Positions 42,268 through 51,500 of a stretch of 64,000 nucleotides of DNA are shown piece after piece. The notes beneath the pieces are model-generated. The model was not told the origin of the DNA. It saw only the letters and a program-made list of their open reading frames with translations, and did no database searches. The stretch is from CAZTQN01 sp964615765 (GTDB lineage: Bacteria; Planctomycetota; Phycisphaerae; Phycisphaerales; UBA1924). The number at the start of each line of letters is the position of its first letter. Within the stretch, counting starts at the first letter, position 1. Position numbers and translations under genes: made by a program. The stretch lies in assembly GCA_964615765.1 (NCBI GenBank), contig CAZTQN010000004.1, forward strand, positions 62,001 through 126,000, read 5' to 3'.

Positions 42268-43374
42268 ATGGACACCGCCGCCGACCGTCCGCTGTTCACG
42301 CCCGGCCCGCTGACCACCAGCCGCACCGTCAAGCAGGCCATGCTGCGCGACCTGGGCTCGCGCGATCCCGAGTTCATCGGGGTCGTGGCCTGCGTCCGCC
42401 GGGCGCTGCTCGACGTCGCCGGGGCCGCCCCCGCGACATGGACATGCGTGCCGATGCAGGGCAGCGGCACGTTCGGGATCGAGGCGGCGATCTCCTCCGC
42501 CGTGCCGCGACAGGGCACCGTCGCCGTGGTCGTGAACGGCGCGTACGGGCGGCGCATGGCGACCATCGCGCGTCGGCACGACATCCCGGCGACCATCATC
42601 GAGTGTCCCGAGACGCAGCGGGCCGAGCCGAGCGAGATCGAGCGGGCCCTGAAGGCCATGCCGACCAAGCCGTCGCTGCTGGCGTGCGTGCACTGCGAGA
42701 CCACCACCGGCCTGGTCAACGACATTGTCGGCATTGTCGCCGCGGCCCACGCGCACGGCGTGCCGGTGCTCATCGACTCCATGTCCGGCTTCGGCGCCCT
42801 GCCGATCGATGTCGCCACGATGCCCGGGCTCGCGTACCTGGTCAGTTCCTCCAACAAGTGCGTCGAGGGCGTGCCGGGGCTCAGCTTCGTGCTCGCTCGA
42901 AAGGACGCGCTGGCGGCGTGCGAAGGCCGCGCCCGCTCGCTGGCCCTCGACCTGTTCGACCAGCACCGCGGGCTCGAGGCCGACGGTCAGTTCCGCTTCA
43001 CCCCGCCGACGCACGTCATCCTCGCGCTCGACCAGGCCCTGCGCGAACTCGCCGCCGAGGGCGGCCCGCCCGCTCGCCTCGCACGCTACGCCCGGCTGCA
43101 GCGCATCGTCGTCGCCGGCCTGCGCGAACTGGGCTACCGCACGCTCCTGCCCGATCACCTGCTTAGCCCGATCATCACCAGTTTCCTCTACCCCGACGGC
43201 GGCGCGTTCAACTTCGCCACCTTCGCCGCCACGCTCGCCGACATGGGGCACGTGATCTACCCCGGCAAGGTCTCCGACGCGCCCTGCTTCCGCGTCGGCT
43301 CGATCGGGCGTCTGCGCGAGTCCGACGCGCACGCCCTGGTGCGCTCCATCGCGGCCATTACCCCGGGCCGGTGA
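42268..43374 (+). CDS. phnW: 2-aminoethylphosphonate-pyruvate transaminase-like enzyme
   Basis: 368 residues, class V PLP aminotransferase. LFTPGPLTTSRTVKQAML at the N-terminus, MQGSGTFGIEAAISSAVP, HCETTTGLVNDI and SSSNKCVEGVPGLSFV (PLP Lys 197) are hallmarks of PhnW, which converts 2-aminoethylphosphonate plus pyruvate to phosphonoacetaldehyde plus alanine. No PhnX, PhnA or phosphonate transporter is adjacent, and the neighbours are glycosidases, so it may instead process an aminoethylphosphonate head group or act in biosynthesis. It follows the GH1 gene by 48 bp. Confidence 0.85.
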   Translation: MDTAADRPLFTPGPLTTSRTVKQAMLRDLGSRDPEFIGVVACVRRALLDVAGAAPATWTCVPMQGSGTFGIEAAISSAVPRQGTVAVVVNGAYGRRMATIARRHDIPATIIECPETQRAEPSEIERALKAMPTKPSLLACVHCETTTGLVNDIVGIVAAAHAHGVPVLIDSMSGFGALPIDVATMPGLAYLVSSSNKCVEGVPGLSFVLARKDALAACEGRARSLALDLFDQHRGLEADGQFRFTPPTHVILALDQALRELAAEGGPPARLARYARLQRIVVAGLRELGYRTLLPDHLLSPIITSFLYPDGGAFNFATFAATLADMGHVIYPGKVSDAPCFRVGSIGRLRESDAHALVRSIAAITPGR

Positions 43375-43405
43375 AGTCCCTGCAACCTGTCCGTGCACGC
43401 CCGGG

Positions 43406-43432
43406 TACACTGCGCGCATGCAACGGCTTACA
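43406..43432 (+). promoter_or_regulatory. LacI-type operator over the start codon (site E)
   Basis: TGCAACGGCTTACA (43419-43432) begins at the second base of ATG 43418, the same arrangement as site D. TACACT (43406-43411) is a -10 candidate six bases before the ATG, as in site D. The -35 is weak: TGCAAC at 43381-43386 would give a 19-bp spacer. Confidence 0.6.
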
Positions 43433-46400
43433 TCCGCATCCGCCGGTGTTTTTCTGACCATTCTCTCCGCATATGCGCAGCCGGGCGGGTCACCGCCGCG
43501 CCCGCCCGAGGCGCGCGTGCTGGACTCGTTCGACTCGCCCGACGGCTGGGCCGTCGTCACGTCCGAGGCGGTCAATCTCAAGATCTCGCCCGACCGCGTC
43601 GGCGACGCCAAAGCGCTCCGCCTCGATTACGACTTCACCCGCGGCTCGGGCTACGCCATCATCCGCAAGACCTTCGACCTCCGCCTGCCCGACAACTACC
43701 GCTTCACCTTCAATATCCGCGGCCAGGGCCCGCGCAACACGCTCGAGTTCAAACTCCTCGACGACACCCTCGACAACGTCTGGTGGCTCAACCAGCCGAA
43801 CTTCAACTTCCCGGCCGAGTTCGCCACCGTCACCATCCCGCGCCGCAAGATCTCGTTCGCGTGGGGCCCGTCGCACGGGCAGACGCCGCTGAAGGCGGCC
43901 CATGCCGTCGAGTTCGTCATCACCTCGTTCAACGGCGGCAAGGGAACGGTGTGGCTGGACGAGTTCCGCTTCGAGCCGCTCCCGGTCCCGGCGCCCCCGA
44001 GCGCGCCGCCCGCCGTCACCGTCTCGTCCACCGCGCGCGACACCGTCCCGCCGCAGGTGCTCGCCGCCGACGGCTCGCTCGGCTGGTTCTCCGCGAGCGC
44101 CGACGCGCGGCCGACCTGCACTATCACGTACCCCGAACCGCGCGACCTCGGCGGGCTCATCCTCTCCTGGGGCAAGGACGCGCACCCGGGCGCGTACACC
44201 GTCGAGCTTTCGCCCGACGGCGCCGCCTTCGCGCCCGCCGCGACCATCGCCAAGACCGACGGCGGGCATGACTATCTCGTCATCCCAGACGCCATCGCCA
44301 AGGCCGTGCGCATCACCGCCGCCGCCCCTGGCAAGACCGTCGCCATCGACCGCGTCCGCGTCATGCCGCCCGAGTTCGCCGACACGCGCAACGCCGTCAT
44401 CACGGCCGCCGCCGCCGACGCGCCCTTCGGCTTCTACCCGCGCGCGTTCCGCAATGAGGCGACCTATTGGACCATCGCTGGCGTCAGCGGCGACGACCAG
44501 GAGATCCTCGTCAGCCAGGACGGCGCCGTCGAAGTCACCAAGGAAGGCTTCTCGATCGAGCCGTTCATCATCACCGACGCCGGCATCAAGACCTTCGCCG
44601 ACGCCGAGATCACGCAGTCGCTCCAAGACGGGTACCTGCCCGTGCCGGGCGTGACGTGGACGCTCGGCAACCTCACGCTCGCGATGACCTTCGCCACCGA
44701 GGGCGCCGTCGGCGACGCCCGCATGCTCGCCCGCTACACGCTCACCAACACGGGCGCCGAGCCCCGTCGCGGCCGGCTCGCACTCGCCATCCGACCGTTC
44801 CAGGTCAACCCGCCGTACCAGTGGCTCAACACCCTCGGCGGCGTCGGACGCATCGACCGCATCCAGCGCTCGAGCACGAGCGTGACCGTCGACGGCACCG
44901 AGATCGTCCCGCTCACGCCGCCCGCCGCCTTCGCGGCCGTGCCCTTCGAACAGGGCGAGATCGTGCATCACCTCGCCGCCGGGACGCTCCCCACGTCCAC
45001 GAGCACATCCGACCCGACGGGCCTGGCCTCCGCGGCGTTGGTCTACGACTTCACGCTCGCGCCCGGCCAGAACCTCACCGTCCCGCTCATCGCCGGGTTG
45101 CACAATCAGCCGGTAGCGGCTCGCAGCGCCGGCGCCGATCTTGCCGCGTTCGATAAGCGTCTGGAGGAAGCCGCCGCCGTGTGGCGCGGCCCGCTTGCGG
45201 GCGTCGACATCCGCCTGCCCGCGTCGCAGCAGCGCCTGGTCGACACCGTGCGAGCCAACCTCGCGTACATCCTCATCAACCGCGACGGGGCCGCCATCCA
45301 TCCGGGCTCGCGCTCCTACGAACGGGCCTGGATCCGCGACGGTTCGCTGACGTCCGCCGCCCTGCTCGCGTTCGGCTATTTTGACGAGGCCAAGGCCTTC
45401 GCCGACTGGTTCGGCCCGTACCAATACGACAACGGCAAGGTCCCCTGCTGCGTCGACCGCCGCGGGCCGGACCCGGTGCCCGAGCACGACAGCCACGGGC
45501 AGTACATCTGGCTGGTCCGCAACGTCTTCGAGCACACCGGCGACTCCGACTTCCTCGCCCGCCACTACCCGCGCGTGCTCAAGGCCGTCGAGTACATCAA
45601 GTTCCTCCGCGATCAGCGCAACACGCCGGAGTATCAGGAAGCCACCGGCCTTAAGGCCGCCAAGCGCGGCATCCTGCCCGAGTCCATCAGCCACGAGGGC
45701 TACTCCGCCAAGCCGATGCACTCGTACTGGGACAACTTCTTCGCGGCCCGCGGCCTGAACGACGCGGCCCACCTCGCCGACCTGATGGGCGACTCGAACA
45801 ACGCCGCCGGCATTCGCCTGGTCGCGGGCGCGTTCCGCCGCTCGCTGTACGACTCCCTCGTCGTCGCCATGAGTTACGCCGAGATCGACTACCTGCCGGG
45901 CTGCGTCGAACTGGGCGACTTCGACGCCACCAGCACGACCGTCGCGCTGTGGCCCTGCAACCTCCGCGGCACCATCCCCGAGGACGAACTCGTCCGCACC
46001 TTCGACCGCGCCTGGCAGTTCTTCCAGGACCGCGCCTCCGGCGCCAAGCCCTGGGACAACTACACCCCCTACGAGCACCGCACTGTCGGCGCCATGATCA
46101 TGCTCGGCCACCGCGACCGCGCCCACACCATGTGGGACTGGTTCTTCACCCACCAGCGGCCGCCCGCCTGGCGACACTGGGGCGAGGTCGTCTGGAACGA
46201 CCCCAAGACCAACAAGTTCATCGGCGACATGCCGCACACCTGGTGCGGGTCGGACTTCATCAACGCCTTCCGCACCATGTTCGCGTACGACCGGGCCGAC
46301 GGCTCGGTCGTGCTCGGCGCCGGCCTGCAGCGCGACTGGGCGAGCGAGGGTGTCTCCGTCAAGAACCTCATCACCTCGGCGGGCCCGCTTGAGTTCACCA

Positions 46401-46597
46401 TGACCGCCGCCCCGAACAACACCGTCCGCTACACGCTCGCCAAAGGCCTGCGCATCCCGCCGACGGGGCTCTATCTCTCGCCCGACCAGGCCGATCGCAT
46501 CACGTCGATCACCATCAACGGTGCCGCCGCCGAACGCCCCACCGACGGCCTGATCCCCATCCCCCAACTCCCCGCCACCATCGACGTGACGTACTGA
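43418..46597 (+). CDS. Very large secreted (alpha/alpha)6 glycosidase-like protein
   Basis: 1059 residues. Short N-terminal signal peptide (MQRLTSASAGVFLTILSAYA-Q). Residues ~30-200 look like a CBM11/galactose-binding jelly roll (YAIIRKTFDLRLPDNYRFTF, FNGGKGTVWLDEFRFEPL); ~210-325 like a discoidin-type module (GGLILSWGKDAHPGAYTVEL). A super-beta-sandwich spans ~330-590, and the C-terminal ~470 residues are an (alpha/alpha)6 barrel: SYERAWIRDGSLTSAALLAF, HGQYIWLVRNVFEHTGDSDF, ISHEGYSAKPMHSYWDNFFA, CNLRGTIPEDELVR. This resembles GH15/GH63-like folds; no family can be fixed. No ribosome-binding site is seen, consistent with a leaderless mRNA. Confidence 0.8.
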   Translation: MQRLTSASAGVFLTILSAYAQPGGSPPRPPEARVLDSFDSPDGWAVVTSEAVNLKISPDRVGDAKALRLDYDFTRGSGYAIIRKTFDLRLPDNYRFTFNIRGQGPRNTLEFKLLDDTLDNVWWLNQPNFNFPAEFATVTIPRRKISFAWGPSHGQTPLKAAHAVEFVITSFNGGKGTVWLDEFRFEPLPVPAPPSAPPAVTVSSTARDTVPPQVLAADGSLGWFSASADARPTCTITYPEPRDLGGLILSWGKDAHPGAYTVELSPDGAAFAPAATIAKTDGGHDYLVIPDAIAKAVRITAAAPGKTVAIDRVRVMPPEFADTRNAVITAAAADAPFGFYPRAFRNEATYWTIAGVSGDDQEILVSQDGAVEVTKEGFSIEPFIITDAGIKTFADAEITQSLQDGYLPVPGVTWTLGNLTLAMTFATEGAVGDARMLARYTLTNTGAEPRRGRLALAIRPFQVNPPYQWLNTLGGVGRIDRIQRSSTSVTVDGTEIVPLTPPAAFAAVPFEQGEIVHHLAAGTLPTSTSTSDPTGLASAALVYDFTLAPGQNLTVPLIAGLHNQPVAARSAGADLAAFDKRLEEAAAVWRGPLAGVDIRLPASQQRLVDTVRANLAYILINRDGAAIHPGSRSYERAWIRDGSLTSAALLAFGYFDEAKAFADWFGPYQYDNGKVPCCVDRRGPDPVPEHDSHGQYIWLVRNVFEHTGDSDFLARHYPRVLKAVEYIKFLRDQRNTPEYQEATGLKAAKRGILPESISHEGYSAKPMHSYWDNFFAARGLNDAAHLADLMGDSNNAAGIRLVAGAFRRSLYDSLVVAMSYAEIDYLPGCVELGDFDATSTTVALWPCNLRGTIPEDELVRTFDRAWQFFQDRASGAKPWDNYTPYEHRTVGAMIMLGHRDRAHTMWDWFFTHQRPPAWRHWGEVVWNDPKTNKFIGDMPHTWCGSDFINAFRTMFAYDRADGSVVLGAGLQRDWASEGVSVKNLITSAGPLEFTMTAAPNNTVRYTLAKGLRIPPTGLYLSPDQADRITSITINGAAAERPTDGLIPIPQLPATIDVTY

Positions 46598-46610
46598 TCT
46601 CCCGTCACCC

Positions 46611-46640
46611 CCTGACCTCTCACCTCTGACCTCTAACCCC
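46611..46640 (-). repeat. Purine-rich island at the end of a gene (weak quadruplex type)
   Basis: On the minus strand GGGG, then three imperfect copies of (G)AGGT(T/C/G)A, then GGGGG. It runs across the stop codon of the BtpA-family gene (46633). The 13-mer CTGACCTCTAACC (46626-46638, plus strand) is repeated exactly at 48509-48521, after the stop of the tricorn homologue. Confidence 0.5.
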
Positions 46641-47481
46641 TACCTCGATCCGCCGCCTTGATCATCGCCTTGCACCGCTTCGCGTCCGGCGGGTGATGCC
46701 ACACGCCCTCGCGCTTGATCCACGAGCCGACGATGACCGCGTCGGCCCCCGCTTCAAACAGCTCCCCCACCGTCTCCGGCGTGACGCCCGAGCCGACCAG
46801 CACCGGCACGCGCGTCGCCCGCTCGACTTCGCGCACGTCCGCCGGGTCCGTAGCGCGGCCGGTCGCCACGCCCGTGACGATCAGCCCGTCGGCCCCGAAG
46901 AACTCGGCCGCCTGGGCCGCCTCGGCGATCGAGATGTCCGCCGTCAGCGCGTGCGACGCGTGCTTCTTCTTCACATCGCAGAAGATCCGCACCCCCTCCG
47001 CGCCGATCGACCGCCGATACCGGAGCAGCGCTCCCGCCTCCGCCGTAGCGAGCAGGCCCTCGTCCGCCACGTGCGCGAACGCGAAGTTCTCGCACCGGAT
47101 GAACACGCTCCCGTCGCCGGCGCACGCCTGCGCCACCGCCAGCGCCTCCCGGTTCCCGCCCGACAGAATCTGCACGCCCATCGGCAGCTCCGGCGCGGCT
47201 TCCCGCACCGCCGCCGCCACGCGCGTCATCACCGCCACCGTCTCCGGCGAGTGATGCCCGTGCACGCCCGCGTGCACGTACGGCACGTCGTGCATGTTCT
47301 CGATGATCACACCGTCAAACCCGCTCGACGCCAGCAGCTTCGCCTCCCCCGCCGCCAAGCGCACGATCTGATCAACGCTCAGCCGCGACCGCGGCGTGCC
47401 CGGCAGCGCCTGCACGTGCACCATCCCGATCACCGCCCGGTCCCGCCCGAACACCGCCTGGATCCCGCGCTTCCCGATCAT
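46633..47481 (-). CDS. BtpA/SgcQ-family TIM-barrel protein
   Basis: 282 residues. VIGMVHVQALPGTPRSR at the start, then GFDGVIIENMHDVPYVH, MTRVAAAVREAAPELPMGVQ, NREALAVAQACAGDGSVFIR, GLIVTGVATGRATDPADV and VLVGSGVTPETVGELFEAGADA. The pattern fits the BtpA family (first described in cyanobacterial photosystem I biogenesis; other members belong to sugar-metabolism operons). The enzyme activity is uncertain. RBS AAGGAG lies 8 nt before ATG 47481. It is convergent with the large glycosidase-like gene. Confidence 0.85.
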   Translation of the reverse strand: MIGKRGIQAVFGRDRAVIGMVHVQALPGTPRSRLSVDQIVRLAAGEAKLLASSGFDGVIIENMHDVPYVHAGVHGHHSPETVAVMTRVAAAVREAAPELPMGVQILSGGNREALAVAQACAGDGSVFIRCENFAFAHVADEGLLATAEAGALLRYRRSIGAEGVRIFCDVKKKHASHALTADISIAEAAQAAEFFGADGLIVTGVATGRATDPADVREVERATRVPVLVGSGVTPETVGELFEAGADAVIVGSWIKREGVWHHPPDAKRCKAMIKAADRGRG

Positions 47482-47696
47482 CCCGGCGTCTCCTTGCGAG
47501 CTCCCCGCCGTCCCCGGCTCGCCATTGTGCCCGATCGCCCCGCCCGATTCTCGCCCCCGCAAAGCACCCAATCCCCCCGCGTGGGAACCGCTGAAGCCCT
47601 GAACCCCAATATACTGGCTTGCGGGCGAGGGTGCGCTCCGCGTGCGGCTGACTCTCGGCCGGGCTCATCCCTCGCCGCGGCCCGAGGCCTTTCTCC

Positions 47697-48449
47697 TTGG
47701 ATCCCGGTCAGTCCGCCGCGAACTTTCATACCACCCGCTGGTCGCTCGTGATGCGGGCCCAGCGTGATCGCGCGGTCCTCGAGTACCTCCTCCGCCTGTA
47801 CTGGTCGCCGGTGTACGCGTTCGTCCGTCGTCAGGGCTACAGCGGGCACGACGCCAGCGACCTCACGCAGGAGTTCATGACCACCGTCGTCCTCGGGCGC
47901 GACCTCTTCGAGCAGGCCGACCCATCCCGCGGGCGCTTCCGCTCCTTCCTCAAGACGGCCCTCTCGAACTTCCTCATCGATCAGCACCGCACGCGCCGCT
48001 ACAGCCGCCGCTCGGGCGCACGGTCCGCCCCCGCCGACGCCGCGACCGCGACGCAGGAACACGCCGCGCCTGACGACCGCGCGCAGGACCCCAACGCCCT
48101 CGCCGCCTTCGACCGCGCCTGGGCCCGCACCATCGTCGAGCAGGCGCTGCTGGCGACCGAAGAACACTGCCTCCGCAGCGGCATGACGGACCACTGGCGC
48201 ATCTTCGACATCAACGTCGTCGCGCCGGCGATGCGCCGTACCGAGCCGATGAGCCTCGCCGAACTCGCGGAGCGCCTCAACGCCTCGAAGCCCGCCGACG
48301 CGCCCCCGTTCGACGAAGACCGCGTCAGCAACATGCTGCAGACCGTCAAGCGCTGCTTCCGCCGCGCGCTCCGAGACGCGGTCGCCCAGACCGTCTCAAC
48401 CCCCGCAGAGGTCGAGCAGGAACTGAACGACCTCCGCGAGCACCTCTGA
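47697..48449 (+). CDS. ECF-type RNA polymerase sigma factor (planctomycete-type)
   Basis: 250 residues. The family leader FHTTRWSLVMRAQ appears at residues 10-22, followed by region 2 (LLRLYWSPVYAFVRRQGYSG, HDASDLTQEFMTTVV, FRSFLKTALSNFLIDQHR) and a C-terminal helical region with LAELAERLNASKPADAPPFD and VSNMLQTVKRCFRRALRD. Because the conserved leader is close to the N-terminus, the start is the TTG at 47697, an uncommon codon. No anti-sigma gene is adjacent. The targets are unknown. Confidence 0.8.
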   Translation: MDPGQSAANFHTTRWSLVMRAQRDRAVLEYLLRLYWSPVYAFVRRQGYSGHDASDLTQEFMTTVVLGRDLFEQADPSRGRFRSFLKTALSNFLIDQHRTRRYSRRSGARSAPADAATATQEHAAPDDRAQDPNALAAFDRAWARTIVEQALLATEEHCLRSGMTDHWRIFDINVVAPAMRRTEPMSLAELAERLNASKPADAPPFDEDRVSNMLQTVKRCFRRALRDAVAQTVSTPAEVEQELNDLREHL

Positions 48450-48468
48450 GCGCACCCGTGCCCGGGTA

Positions 48469-48489
48469 CCCCCACGCTCCGCGTGGGGG
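48469..48489. terminator. Possible bidirectional terminator hairpin
   Basis: A 9-bp perfect stem (CCCCCACGC / GCGTGGGGG) with a 3-nt loop lies between the convergent sigma factor and tricorn genes. No T-run on either side. Confidence 0.35.
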
Positions 48490-48499
48490 GTCTGCATCA

Positions 48500-48535
48500 C
48501 CCTGTTCCCTGACCTCTAACCTCTCCCCCCTGCCC
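48500..48535 (-). other. Purine-rich island after a stop codon (weak quadruplex type)
   Basis: On the minus strand, right after the tricorn stop: GGG-CA-GGGGGG, a 15-nt purine-rich stretch (AGAGGTTAGAGGTCA), GGG-AACA-GGG. It shares a 13-mer with the island at 46611-46640. Confidence 0.45.
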
Positions 48536-48537
48536 AA

Positions 48538-51500
48538 TCACCGATCCGCCTCGGGCAGGCCCATGCCCTTGCGGTCCGGGTCGGCCGGGCGGGCCGGACG
48601 GACATACGGCCGGGCGTCGATCTCGCCCATCAGGTGCGTGATCGCCGCGTCGAGCTGCGGGTCGGCGTGCCACCCGTCCTCACGCATCACCATCTTGCCC
48701 GGATCGTCGATCACCTCAATGTCCGGGTCGGTGCCGTGGCCTTCGACGCCCCACGTGCCGTCCTTCTCATAGAAGCCGAACGTGGGCACCGTCATCGACC
48801 CGCCGTCGATGAACCGCGGGTTGCCGGAGATCCCGACCAGCCCGCCCCAGGTGCGCGTGCCGATGAGCTTGCCGAGCCTCCCAGCCTTGAACAGCCACGG
48901 GAACATGTCGCCCCCTGAGCCGGCCAGGCCGTTGATCAGCATCGCCTTGTGCCCCTGGGCGGAATCCGGCGGCCACGTCCAATCCTGCAAGCCGCGCCGG
49001 GCCCAGTAGTTGGTCACGGGCCGGTTGAGCAGCTCGATGAACCGCGTCGGGATCTGCCCGCCGCCGTTCCACCGCTCGTCGATGATCAGCCCGGCCCGAT
49101 CGCGCTGGCCCCAGTACAAGCGCACCAGCTCGTTCTGCCCGTCGATGCCCGTGTTGGGCACGTAGATGTACCCGATCTTCCCGCCGGACTTCTCGTGCAC
49201 ATACGCGCGGTTGCGCTCGACCCACCAGCGGAACCGCAGCGTGCTGTCGCTGCCCACCGGCGTGACCAGCACCTCGCGCGTGCCCGCGCCAAGCGCCGGG
49301 TTGGTCCCGACCGTCAGCAGCGTGGGCCGCTCCGTCATGCCCACCAGCGCTGCCCACGGGTCCTTGGACGTATCGAGCGGCACGCCGTTGACCGCGAGCA
49401 GGAACTCGCCCGCCTTCACCGGCGCCGGTTTGCCGGTCACCGGGTCGACCGCCTGGCTCAGCGGCGACCGTGCGTCGGTGTCCCACGTCGCGCCCTCGAT
49501 CACCCGCGTGATCTTGTACGCCGCGCCCGCGTCGCCCTTGACCAGCTCGAAGTCGCACCCGAGCAGGCCGACCCCGATCGTCTCCGGCTGCGGGCCCACG
49601 TCGCCCGGCGCCTGCACGTACGCGTGCCCGATGTTCAGTTCGCTGATCATCTCCGCGATGATGTACTGCACATCCTCGCGGCTGGCAGCGTCCTCGATCA
49701 TCGCGCCGTAGTGCTGCCGCATCCCGGTCCAGTCCACGCCGTGCATGTTCTCGACGTAGAAGTAGTCGCGCTGCAAGCGCCACGCGTCGCTGAAGATCTG
49801 CCGCCATTCCGCTCGCGGATCGACCTGCACGCGCAAGCCCGAGAGCGAGACGTCCTGCGCCTTGCCCCCGCCCGCCGCGGCGTCGATCACCTGCACGCGG
49901 TTGCCGCGCCGGATCAGCATCTTCTTCCCGTCGGCGGAAAGCTCATACCCGCCGACATCGCTGACAACGACCTTCTCTTCCTTCGCATCATCCTTCGGGT
50001 CGAAGATCTTGATTGCGGTCTTCCCGCCCGAGCCGCGCACCGCGCCCTGCACGTAGATCAGCTTGCCGTCGTGCGACACGCTGAGCCCGTAGTACACGCC
50101 CGCCGCGATCGGCAGCCGCACCGCCCGGGCCTCGAAGCCCTCCAGATCAATCTTCAGCGGCTTCTTGTCCTCTTTGCCGGCCTTGGCCTCGTCGGCCTTC
50201 GCGGGTTCGTCCGTGCCCGGATCGTTGCCGGTGCGGGTGCCCTTGAACGGCCCGCTGGCCCCGCCCGTGCTCCACGTCCCCGTGAACGCGCCGTCCTTGA
50301 CGGTCGCGCTGAGCGACACCTGCTGCCCGTTCACCGTCGCGCTGATGGTGAGCTGGCCGCTGGCCTTGTCGTACGTCCCGCTGATCGTGCCCGTCCCGTG
50401 CGGCGACGTCAGCGAGCCGGACACCTTGCCCTCGGCGTCGACACGGACGCGCAGCGTGAACTCCATCGGCCCGGGCGCGTTGGGGATGTTCTCCGCCGTG
50501 CCGGACCACACGCCGCGCACGCCGTCGTCCGCCGCCGCTTCGTCCGGCTTCCTCTCTTCCTTCTTTTCTTCCTTCTTCTCCGGCTTCTTGTCGGCCTTCT
50601 TCTCGGCCTTGATCTCTTCCTCGTCGCTCAGCGACACCAGCGGGCTCTTGATGTCCGTCCGCAGCGGCACCATGTTGATCCGCTGCGTCCCGCCGTAGAT
50701 CCACGACGTGTCGCCATCGCTGTCGCCGTACATCGGCGTGGTGTACTCGTTCCGGCTGACGTAGTACAGGAACTCGCCCTTGCGGTCGAACGCCGGCGAG
50801 CCGGCGCTGAACATCGCACTCGTGACGGCGGTCTTCTCGCCGCTCGCCACGTTGTACAGCCACACCCGCCCGTGCGACGTCCCCTCGTCGCTCCGCACAT
50901 ACGCCAGCCAGTTCGAATCGTGCGACCACGACATGCTCAGCCCGTCGTCCCACGGGTCCTTGTCGATCGTCTTGATCTCCGCCGTGATCGTCCCCCCCTC
51001 GATCTTCAGGCTCGCCAGCGAGATGTTCCCCTTCTGGTCGTTGAACACGACATGCTTGCTGTCCGGCGACCACGACAGGTTCTGCCGGAACCCGGCCCCA
51101 AGGTTCGAGAGCTTCACCGGCTCCGTCGGGCCGGCCGGCGCGTCGCTCGCAGGCGTCGCCGCATCGCCCTCGGCCTTGTCGCCCTTCTCACCCTTGGCCT
51201 CATCATCCTTCTTCGCTTCCGGGCGCGCGTCGCTCGGGCGCACCCACAGCTCGTACTCCCCGCTCGCGTCGCTGAAGTACGCGATCCACCGCCCGTCCGG
51301 CGACCACGTCGCGTCGCGCTCGAACTGGTCGTTCGTGCGGCTTAGGTTTCGGGCCACGCCGTCCTTCACCGGCACCGACCAGATATCCCCACGCCCCACC
51401 AGCGCCACACGCTTGCCCGTCGGCGAGATCGACGTGCTGTACAGCGTGTCCGACGCGTCCTCGAGCTGCGGGCGCAGCTTCGGCCGCGCGCCCGGGATCG

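Noticed and set aside
42268..43374. Serine-glyoxylate or alanine-glyoxylate transaminase
   Set aside because: The PLP-lysine context SSSNKCVEGVPGLSF and the LFTPGPLTTS start fit PhnW better than other class V enzymes.
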